5,257 bases of DNA from an uncultured Chloroflexota bacterium (GTDB lineage Bacteria; Chloroflexota; Dehalococcoidia; UBA3495): NCBI GenBank assembly GCA_913052545.1, contig CAJXEF010000150.1:1-5257 (forward strand), read 5' to 3'. This document shows positions 1 to 5,257 of this stretch, piece by piece. The notes beneath the pieces were generated by a model, which searched no databases, had not been told where the DNA came from, and worked only from the letters and a program-made list of their open reading frames with translations. Within the stretch, counting starts at the first letter, position 1, and each line of letters starts with the position of its first letter. Position numbers and translations under genes: made by a program.

Positions 1-548
1 CTCAGTTAAAACCTTGGGAGACGGGTTTGGTCTTATCGGCGTCCGCCGGGGTAGGTACTGCCGCTATACAGGTGGCAAAGCAAGTTATAGGTGCTAAAGT
101 TATCGCTACGACTAGTACACCAGAAAAAGTAGTCCAAGCTAAGAATTGGGGGGCTGATGAGGTAATTAACTATAATGAAGAGGATATTTCTGATCGAGTA
201 AAAGCTTTAACTCAAGGTGGTGGAGTTGATGTAGTGGTAGATCACGTCGGTTCAGATTTCTTTCCTGCTGCTTTCAATTCCCTGCGTCCCGGAGGGCGAT
301 ACACCATATGTGGTGCTACGACAGGGTTAAGGACTGAGCTTCATTTGGGTTCACTATTTACCCGCCAAATAGAAATTTATGGGGCATTCATGGGTTCTAA
401 AAAAGATATGGGGGAGATTGTGCAGGTTCTGAACCAAGGCTTAGTCCGGCCTGCAATTGGGAATAACTTCTCGCTACAATCGGCTGCCGAAGCACATAGA
501 GAAATGGAGAGCACTAACTTCTTCGGAAAGCTGATTTTAAATCCATAA
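1..548 (+). CDS. Zinc-binding dehydrogenase / quinone oxidoreductase-like protein (MDR superfamily), C-terminal part, 5' truncated
   Basis: The frame (first full codon at 3) is open to the left edge, so the N-terminal GroES-like catalytic domain lies outside the window. About 181 residues are visible, against roughly 320-345 for a whole protein of this family. A TTG at 27 is internal, because the preceding codons QLKPWETG already match the usual lead-in to the cofactor fold. The visible part is the Rossmann domain. It has the nucleotide-binding loop AGVGTAA (visible residues 15-21), a TTSTPEK segment after beta-2 as in NADPH-dependent members, GADEVINY (50-57), and DVVVDHVG followed by LRPGGRYTICG. 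It ends in the typical FGKLIL tail. Family knowledge predicts a cytosolic NAD(P)H-dependent reductase/dehydrogenase of quinones, enones or alcohols. The substrate cannot be read, and any zinc ligands would be in the missing part. It converges on the glycosylase gene with 10 bp between stop codons. No strong terminator is visible. Confidence 0.9.
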   Translation, partial: QLKPWETGLVLSASAGVGTAAIQVAKQVIGAKVIATTSTPEKVVQAKNWGADEVINYNEEDISDRVKALTQGGGVDVVVDHVGSDFFPAAFNSLRPGGRYTICGATTGLRTELHLGSLFTRQIEIYGAFMGSKKDMGEIVQVLNQGLVRPAIGNNFSLQSAAEAHREMESTNFFGKLILNP

Positions 549-558
549 CCCATCATGT

Positions 559-1440
559 TTAATTAATCTTTTTTCCTGATGCCGGTGGCGATCGTTTCTT
601 TTCTAATCGTCTACCGTGAAAAAGATATTGTTGAGCATAACCAGCATAAGTCCCGAAATGTCCATGTGCCCATTCTAACAAATCTTTGTCTGGAGGAATT
701 TTTTGGTTAGGAAAGTACCATTCCCCTAGTGCACGTCTCACCCATACGTCTATTGGGAAAGCCTCTATTTTTTCGAGAGAAAAAACTGCGACGCAATCGG
801 CGATTTTGGGACCTATACCGTTGCATTCCATGAGATTTGCTTTCGCTTCCTCGTATGGAAGATCGATTAAAAGCTCAAGATCTAGTCTCCCTTCCAAGAC
901 CCGCTTTGTTGCTTGGTACACATAAGGTGCCCTAAACCCTAATCCCAATTTTCTCAATCCAATTTCGCCTGCCTCTACAAGTTGTTCTGGCCTAGGGAAT
1001 GTATTCCTTATTGCATTGTCCAATTGGAGAGGGTCACCAAAGCTGTTAGCCATGTTTTCCATAACTTGATGGATGCGAGACAAATTAGAATTTGCGGAAC
1101 AAATGAACGCGATTAAGCATTCCCAAGGGTCTAAGCGGAGTAACCGAAGCCCGGGATATATTTTTACCATTTCGGATACACGTTGGTCTTTAGATATTTC
1201 ACGGTATATACCAGATATATCGTCATCCAGACGGAAATATCTTTTAAGGATATCGATGTTGGCGTCCTCACAATTTCTATTGGAAAAAAAATGGGTTGTT
1301 CCATCGGTATCCTGACGCAGTTTGATGTACGTGTTGTTGATTATACTCGAGTACCAGTCATCTTCTCTGATCCATCTATGTGATTGACCGCTTTCTAGAC
1401 TGGCTGATAAATCAAAAGGTTGTTCTGTTCTAAACAGCAT
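559..1440 (-). CDS. ogg: OGG1-type 8-oxoguanine DNA glycosylase/AP lyase (HhH-GPD superfamily)
   Basis: This 293-aa base-excision-repair enzyme is predicted to remove 8-oxoguanine from DNA and cleave the AP site by beta-elimination. An OGG_N-like domain (about residues 5-95) contains SGQSHRW at 17-23; Gly18 matches human Gly42, which reads the N7-H of 8-oxoG. The HhH-GPD domain follows (about 105-275). The hairpin NGIGPKIADC (207-216) carries the Schiff-base lysine Lys212 (human Lys249), and FPIDV (228-232) carries the catalytic Asp231 (Asp268). Pocket residues Cys216, Gln270 and Phe274 match human Cys253, Gln315 and Phe319. Asn117 and Arg122 match Asn149 and Arg154, while Phe169 replaces Tyr203 and Trp233 replaces His270. 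The length is close to that of short bacterial OGG1 proteins such as the clostridial one. The ATG overlaps the end of the helicase gene by 11 bp and has no clear SD, which suggests translational coupling. These alignments were made from memory of human OGG1. The family call is firm; exact base specificity is inferred. Confidence 0.93.
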   Translation of the reverse strand: MLFRTEQPFDLSASLESGQSHRWIREDDWYSSIINNTYIKLRQDTDGTTHFFSNRNCEDANIDILKRYFRLDDDISGIYREISKDQRVSEMVKIYPGLRLLRLDPWECLIAFICSANSNLSRIHQVMENMANSFGDPLQLDNAIRNTFPRPEQLVEAGEIGLRKLGLGFRAPYVYQATKRVLEGRLDLELLIDLPYEEAKANLMECNGIGPKIADCVAVFSLEKIEAFPIDVWVRRALGEWYFPNQKIPPDKDLLEWAHGHFGTYAGYAQQYLFHGRRLEKKRSPPASGKKIN

Positions 1441-4267
1441 GGTTGTTACGTATCCAGCGAGCAGCTAGAGTCCCCACAGTTGCTTGGGTACTAGGTTGCA
1501 AGTTGCAGGGTGGTATAGATCTCAAGAACGATTGTCCATAAGATCGGCCCGTAATCCTTTTATCGAGCACTACGATTGCGCCCTTGTCTTCTTTGTTTCT
1601 TATCAAACGGCCTATTCCCTGCCTAAATTTGAGAACAGCTTGGGGTACCGAGTATTGTTGAAAGGCGTCTGCATACTGGTCTGAACGAGCTTTAACTATA
1701 GGATCTGTAGGCACTTGAAATGGCAATCTGGTTAAAACCAGAGCCTTCAATATATTCCCTGTAAAATCTACCCCTTCCCAAAAACTGCTGGTTCCCAGAA
1801 GGACACTATCAGGATTTTCTTGGAATCTTCGCATGAGTTGTTGCGGAGAGCCATCTATGCTTTGGGCCAAAACTTGGATGCCCTCGGCCATTAATGGTTC
1901 CCTGATTAATTGGCTAACACTCCGGAGATTAGAGTAAGAAGTGAATAGCGCCAGGGTACCACCCTTGAGGGATTTCCCAAGGTCAACTAAAACCCTGGAC
2001 ATAGCTGATAAGTAACCATCTGCTGAGGGAGGAGGCATGTCCTCTGGGATTAACAACAAAGCTGATTTTTGATAGTCGAAAGGTGATCCAACCAGAAGCT
2101 CTTCACTATTCTCCGGTAATCCCGTTTGGGATCTAAAGTATCCAAAGTTGCCCTCAGTGGCGAGAGTAGCACTGGTAAACACGACTGATTCTTTGTCGGA
2201 GAGTAGATCTTCGGAAATAATAGGACTTACATCTAGGGGGGCAGAATGAAATTGCAAATCGCCCGTTTGCTGATGTCTTGATACCCAATTGATATTTTTA
2301 TCAGCTGGCTGTCCGAGAATTGATTTTAGTCGGTTATTTAGTTGTTCAAAGTTATCTATTATCCGGGCCGATTCTAGTGTTAGCGTCTTTTTATCTTCTA
2401 TAAATTCTAAGTCATTACTTTCTAAGAATTTATGTATTTGGGTAATCCTGTTGACAGCTTGCGTAATGACGACCTCCATGTTTTCCCAGGCCAATACTAG
2501 GTCATCCCAGGCAGGGTTTGTACGAAGAGCTACGGTCAATAGTAATTGGAGATTGTCGTCTGGTCGTGATTCAGATATTTTTGAAATGAATTGTTCGGAC
2601 ACCGCCCACAATCGGCCCCATGATTCCCTTAGCCTAGGAGTTATAGATTGGATCTCTGATAGTGCTAACTCTCCTTGGATCCGAGTTCCTGATGCTAGAT
2701 TATCCGATGTGGCTAAGGATAATTGTATCTGATTAGTTAATCGATTAAGTTGGTCAGTCTCTTCAAGTAACTGTTCGTGACCGACTTGAAAACCAAATTG
2801 ACGGGTAGCCTCATCTTCCAAATGGTGAGCCTCATCGACTATCAGATATTTATAGTCGGGTATCAGAGTCCCACCGTGCGCTAAGTCCGAAAGGAGTAAT
2901 GCATGGTTTACGACAACAATATGTGCCTGTTCCGCTTTTTCCCTCGCGCTTCGTAAAAAGCACGTTTCACCATCTTTTAAACCAGGGCACCAAGTTTTCT
3001 CACCTGCCGATATTTTGTTCCAGGCAAAGACATCTCGAGGGCCCAAGTTGATTTCACTTCTATCACCCGAACTGGTCTCTTGTAGCCATACGCTAGTCTT
3101 CCCAAGAAGTCTTGCCTCATCTATTGAGGTGGTGTCGCTTTTAGATAAATAATCCCACCGGCGTAGACAGAGGTAATTAGATCTACCTTTTAGGGGAGCC
3201 GCTTGTATCATACCTTTGTCTATGAGACCTGCCGATTCAAGAACTTTTGCTAAGATGGGAATATCTTTATTGAGAAGTTGTTCCTGTAAGTTAATAGTAT
3301 TGGTTGATATCACCACTCTATTGCCGGTAGAGGCGGCAAACAGCACCGCGGGAAGCAGATAAGCCATAGACTTTCCAACGCCAGTGCCACCTTCAACGAT
3401 TAAATTACTACTGTTATAAATGGCTTGGGTAGTGGCTTGTAACATTTGTACTTGTTCCGGTCTATTTTCAAATCCGGAGAAGGTTTGGGTAAATGGCCCA
3501 TCAGGGCCCAATAGAGTTTCAATTTGACGTTCTGTAATATTAGACCAATTAGATGGAGTTCTGGCCTTCTCTTTGTGGAATATCCGAGAGGAAAGGTTTT
3601 CTAAATCCAATCTTGCCATGCCCGGGGTAGCTGACATACCGTTTTGGTTGTCTTTTAACAATCCATCTAATAATGTACTTATAGACCAACCGCTTTTTAA
3701 GGCTTGGTTGTTGATAGACGAGATTAAATTAGGATCCATTCCTGCGGCCTTTTTTACTAGAGTCAAAAAGACTCCCCTGGTAGCTTGTGCATCTGCCAAG
3801 GCTCTGTGAGCGTCATTATGATTTATTCCCAAAGATTGGCTCAAATACGATAGTGAATATTCGTTACTCCCTGGTAAGAACATAGAAGCTAAATCCCATG
3901 TGTCATAGTTGGGATTTTTTAATGGTAATCCATGAGACTCAAGGAAGCGTAGATCGAAAGATATGTTGTGACCAATAATAGGGTATGGACCCAAAAAAGA
4001 CTCTAGCTCAGATGCTATGGAGTTAAAAAAGGGAGCTCTACGAACTTGATTAGGGCTTATGCCAGTCAACCGTTGGACGAATTCAGGAATAGTCCGACCC
4101 GGATTAATAAACGTCTGAAAGGAGTCTATTATTTCGTCACCGGCGAATTTTACTGCACCGATTTCAATTATGGTATCTCTGGCTGAGTCTAATCCAGTTG
4201 TTTCAAGATCCAATGCGACGAACGTCTGGGATAAGGGATTTTCCGTTGAATTCATTTCAGCAAGCAT
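1430..4267 (-). CDS. dinG: DnaQ-like 3'-5' exonuclease fused to DinG-family (XPD-like SF2) helicase
   Basis: This 945-aa protein has the domain order of the long DinG type (Bacillus DinG is about 930 aa). Residues 14-175 form a DEDDh exonuclease with all five catalytic residues: Asp20 and Glu22 in DLETTG, Asp105 in HNISFD, and His154 and Asp159 in HRALADA. The helicase spans about 260-935. It has a Q-motif-like FENRPEQ (266-272), Walker A GGTGVGKS (293-300, Lys299), DEAH box (478-481), SAT motif (699-701), motif V with FWEGVD (829-834) and motif VI QGIGRLIR (883-890). Family members are ATP-dependent 5'-3' helicases acting on forks, R-loops or D-loops; some fused versions act mainly as nucleases. 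The Fe-S module shows only Cys367, Cys427 and Cys436, one short of the usual four. The ATG at 4267 was chosen because ATG codon 5 (4255) has no better upstream signal; either keeps the exonuclease whole. It lies 29 bp after the small ORF and overlaps the glycosylase gene by 11 bp. Confidence 0.95.
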   Translation of the reverse strand: MLAEMNSTENPLSQTFVALDLETTGLDSARDTIIEIGAVKFAGDEIIDSFQTFINPGRTIPEFVQRLTGISPNQVRRAPFFNSIASELESFLGPYPIIGHNISFDLRFLESHGLPLKNPNYDTWDLASMFLPGSNEYSLSYLSQSLGINHNDAHRALADAQATRGVFLTLVKKAAGMDPNLISSINNQALKSGWSISTLLDGLLKDNQNGMSATPGMARLDLENLSSRIFHKEKARTPSNWSNITERQIETLLGPDGPFTQTFSGFENRPEQVQMLQATTQAIYNSSNLIVEGGTGVGKSMAYLLPAVLFAASTGNRVVISTNTINLQEQLLNKDIPILAKVLESAGLIDKGMIQAAPLKGRSNYLCLRRWDYLSKSDTTSIDEARLLGKTSVWLQETSSGDRSEINLGPRDVFAWNKISAGEKTWCPGLKDGETCFLRSAREKAEQAHIVVVNHALLLSDLAHGGTLIPDYKYLIVDEAHHLEDEATRQFGFQVGHEQLLEETDQLNRLTNQIQLSLATSDNLASGTRIQGELALSEIQSITPRLRESWGRLWAVSEQFISKISESRPDDNLQLLLTVALRTNPAWDDLVLAWENMEVVITQAVNRITQIHKFLESNDLEFIEDKKTLTLESARIIDNFEQLNNRLKSILGQPADKNINWVSRHQQTGDLQFHSAPLDVSPIISEDLLSDKESVVFTSATLATEGNFGYFRSQTGLPENSEELLVGSPFDYQKSALLLIPEDMPPPSADGYLSAMSRVLVDLGKSLKGGTLALFTSYSNLRSVSQLIREPLMAEGIQVLAQSIDGSPQQLMRRFQENPDSVLLGTSSFWEGVDFTGNILKALVLTRLPFQVPTDPIVKARSDQYADAFQQYSVPQAVLKFRQGIGRLIRNKEDKGAIVVLDKRITGRSYGQSFLRSIPPCNLQPSTQATVGTLAARWIRNNHAV

Positions 4268-4272
4268 AAAAA

Positions 4273-4278
4273 ATCATA
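4273..4278 (-). promoter_or_regulatory. Possible leaderless-type -10 element at the dinG start
   Basis: The minus-strand hexamer TATGAT (5/6 to TATAAT) ends 5 nt before the helicase ATG at 4267, with only a T-run between. A transcript from it would start at or next to the ATG. No convincing -35 box lies 16-19 nt upstream, and the area is AT-rich, so a chance match is quite possible. If real, it would give the helicase and glycosylase a second promoter inside the operon. Confidence 0.25.
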
Positions 4279-4296
4279 TTTACCATCAAATTTGGA

Positions 4297-4446
4297 TTAA
4301 CTAACCTCGGAGACGGCAGTATTTCGACCTTTGAACATTTTAAGATTAGTGACTTTATCTCTCAACCCTCCAAATTTCGCTAATTCAACTCGCCAATCCT
4401 CGGTAAGTAATGAACTCGAGTGATAGGAGTAAGATTTAAACACCAT
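4297..4446 (-). CDS. Small hypothetical protein, 49 aa, overlapping the end of the PHP gene
   Basis: An ATG at 4446, inside the last codons of the PHP gene and in the +1 frame relative to it, opens a 49-codon frame ending in TAA at 4299-4297. It fills most of what would otherwise be a 168-bp gap between the PHP and helicase genes. The product begins MVFKSYSYHS, has a mixed-charge centre (LTEDWRVELAKFGGLRDKV, residues 13-31) and a basic stretch (KMFKGR, 36-41). It has no cysteine, signal peptide or membrane segment. Composition looks protein-like, with Trp19, a Gly-Gly pair and alternating hydrophobic and charged residues. The 11-bp overlap ATGGTGTTTAA is nearly the same as the helicase/glycosylase junction ATGCTGTTTAG, consistent with translational coupling. 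I do not recognise a family. It could instead be a C-terminal extension of the PHP protein lost by a one-base change, or a chance frame. The case rests on position, junction and composition only. Confidence 0.5.
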   Translation of the reverse strand: MVFKSYSYHSSSLLTEDWRVELAKFGGLRDKVTNLKMFKGRNTAVSEVS

Positions 4447-5131
4447 ATGGGCGAAGTCTTCCTTCCCTTAGGCCAACTGCTGGGTAAAAGGTTCGCTCGT
4501 GAAGGGCTTTTAAAAACTGCTCTTCGTTTTCTATTTCATCCCGGAATGCAGTGACAAATTTCCCTATTCCATGAACTGAATGTGCATCGCTGCCACCTGT
4601 CACCGGTATGGACAAAAGACCGGCAACCTGCATGGCGAACGTGTTTTCTTCGTCTGCAGTCCCGCCATTAGCAACTTCTATTGCATTAGCCATGTTAAAT
4701 ATTGGGTGGTCTAGCGCCTCTTCAGGTATTTGAGGAATAGGATCAGGGAGGGTTCTGTATAGGTAAGGTCTTTCCCTCATATGTTTTCCAAGTACACCGC
4801 GGAACGGATGGGCTGATATGACGAAGCCGCCTTCAGATTTAGCTGTATGACATAGCTCCGCGGCTTTGTGAAATCCCGATTGATATTGATCAAATCCGAA
4901 GGCTAGCATGTGTCCCATATCTGTATCAACTTCCATAGCCCTAATCAGTACTATGCGGTGCTGATTGGCAAACCTACGGAATTCGAATTTATCCCACGGT
5001 CCGCTGTGCTCAGTTATGCAAAGTCCCCTCAAACCTAATCTTTCGGCCTCTAATATGAGGTCTTCAGGTGATAGACTGCTGTCGGCGCTACCCTTGGTGG
5101 TGTGTATATGTAGGTCAAATAATCGTGCCAT
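4436..5131 (-). CDS. PHP-domain metal-dependent phosphoesterase
   Basis: This 231-aa protein is a stand-alone PHP (polymerase and histidinol phosphatase) domain, a cytosolic TIM-like barrel that hydrolyses phosphoesters with two or three bound metals. The ligand motifs appear in order: DLHIHT (6-11; His8, His10), a candidate Asp17, TEHS (40-43; Glu41, His42), MEVD (66-69; Glu67), GHMLAFG (73-79; His74), SAHPF (106-110; His108), Glu152 in IEVAN, and SDAH (181-184; Asp182, His184). All expected catalytic positions seem intact. Relatives include histidinol phosphatases, nucleotide or oligonucleotide phosphatases and polymerase-associated PHP domains. The substrate here cannot be read, but the repair-type neighbours favour a nucleic-acid or nucleotide substrate. 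The ATG at 5131 is well fixed: HIHT begins eight residues in, and an in-frame stop lies upstream with no other ATG, GTG or TTG between. It is the first gene of the minus-strand cluster, directly behind a good promoter, and overlaps the 49-codon ORF by 11 bp. Confidence 0.9.
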   Translation of the reverse strand: MARLFDLHIHTTKGSADSSLSPEDLILEAERLGLRGLCITEHSGPWDKFEFRRFANQHRIVLIRAMEVDTDMGHMLAFGFDQYQSGFHKAAELCHTAKSEGGFVISAHPFRGVLGKHMRERPYLYRTLPDPIPQIPEEALDHPIFNMANAIEVANGGTADEENTFAMQVAGLLSIPVTGGSDAHSVHGIGKFVTAFRDEIENEEQFLKALHERTFYPAVGLREGRLRPYGV

Positions 5132-5142
5132 CTCTCGCAGGA

Positions 5143-5171
5143 ATTTTAGTCGGGGTATGTTTGGCAGTCAA
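5143..5171 (-). promoter_or_regulatory. Predicted sigma70-type promoter for the PHP-dinG-ogg cluster, giving a near-leaderless transcript
   Basis: On the minus strand, TTGACT (5171-5166, 5/6 to consensus) is followed after exactly 17 nt by TAAAAT (5148-5143, 5/6). Transcription would start near 5136-5135, only about 4-5 nt before the PHP ATG at 5131. A conventional SD would then not fit, and none is seen. Box quality and spacing are seen directly; that the promoter drives the whole cluster is inferred from the tight gene spacing downstream. Confidence 0.6.
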
Positions 5172-5257
5172 TCTCTATGCGGCTTATTTTATTTTGATTT
5201 CTGATCTCTCGCGTCTGCGTTAAATGGATTGGATAAATCGCTATGGTTTGTCAGAAT
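5172..5257. other. Unassigned right-edge segment: possible gene edge on either strand
   Basis: No gene can be assigned here with confidence. On the plus strand an ATG at 5224 is open to the edge and reads MDWINRYGLSE, the possible start of a divergent gene; TTGGCA (5161-5166) and TATTTT (5185-5190) 18 nt apart could be its promoter. On the minus strand a frame open from the edge runs 22 codons and ends ADARDQKSK with TAA at 5191-5189, which could be the tail of a gene preceding the PHP gene. Both are short enough to occur by chance. At most one is likely to be real. Confidence 0.25.

Noticed and set aside
27..548. Dehydrogenase fragment read as a complete short gene starting at TTG 27
   Set aside because: The frame is open to the window edge and the codons before 27 fit the family's linker into the Rossmann fold, so this is a truncated longer gene.
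560..600. Possible intrinsic terminator downstream of the dehydrogenase (TTAATTAA, T6, GCCGGTGGC)
   Set aside because: No stable GC-rich stem precedes the T-run, and the short GCC/GGC pairing lies after it, inside glycosylase codons.
1073..1383. Plus-strand open frames of 66-80 codons opposite the glycosylase gene
   Set aside because: The minus-strand OGG1 motifs are unbroken here. The plus frames overlap each other and have no family-like features.
2289..2732. 147-codon plus-strand open frame inside the helicase gene
   Set aside because: It lies opposite the helicase coding sequence, whose motifs are continuous through this region. The product has no recognisable domain and looks like an antisense shadow.
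4288..4377. 9-bp inverted repeat (AAATTTGGA at 4288-4296 and TCCAAATTT at 4369-4377)
   Set aside because: The arms are 72 nt apart and AT-rich with a palindromic core, so a chance match is plausible. The repeat also lies within the small ORF. No terminator or operator geometry results.
4965..5204. 79-codon plus-strand frame across the PHP gene start and its promoter
   Set aside because: It covers the certain PHP N terminus (HIHT motif) in antisense and has low-complexity, shadow-like composition.

Overview
The window is a compact bacterial stretch of about 42-45% G+C by eye, with four recognisable protein genes. Spacing is very tight and there are almost no Shine-Dalgarno sequences. The OGG1-type glycosylase, the DnaQ-exonuclease/DinG-helicase fusion and the MDR dehydrogenase, together with the missing SD sites, would suit an uncultured Chloroflexota (SAR202/Dehalococcoidia-like) genome. 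That assignment is only an impression from protein style; no rRNA or marker gene is present to settle it.

Layout: positions 1-548 (+) hold the C-terminal half of a zinc-binding-dehydrogenase/quinone-oxidoreductase family protein, cut by the left edge. Ten bases beyond its stop, a convergent minus-strand cluster begins. In transcription order from the right it runs: a PHP-domain metal-dependent phosphoesterase (5131-4436), a previously unlisted 49-codon ORF (4446-4297), a 945-aa DnaQ-DinG exonuclease-helicase (4267-1430), and an OGG1-type 8-oxoguanine DNA glycosylase (1440-559). Consecutive genes overlap by 11 bp, are separated by 29 bp, and overlap by 11 bp again, so they look like one operon. 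A good sigma70-type promoter (TTGACT-17-TAAAAT) lies immediately upstream of the PHP start and would give an almost leaderless mRNA.

Function: the glycosylase removes oxidised guanine, the DinG fusion could unwind and trim DNA or R-loops, and the PHP protein is a candidate phosphoesterase acting on nucleotides or nucleic-acid ends. The cluster therefore reads as a small DNA-repair or nucleic-acid-maintenance operon. The co-function is inferred from gene order and has not been shown. Points worth a second look are the small ORF, the near-identical 11-nt stop/start junctions, the DinG Fe-S module with only three cysteines, and the leaderless-type promoters. Positions 5132-5257 hold the promoter and no confidently assigned gene.
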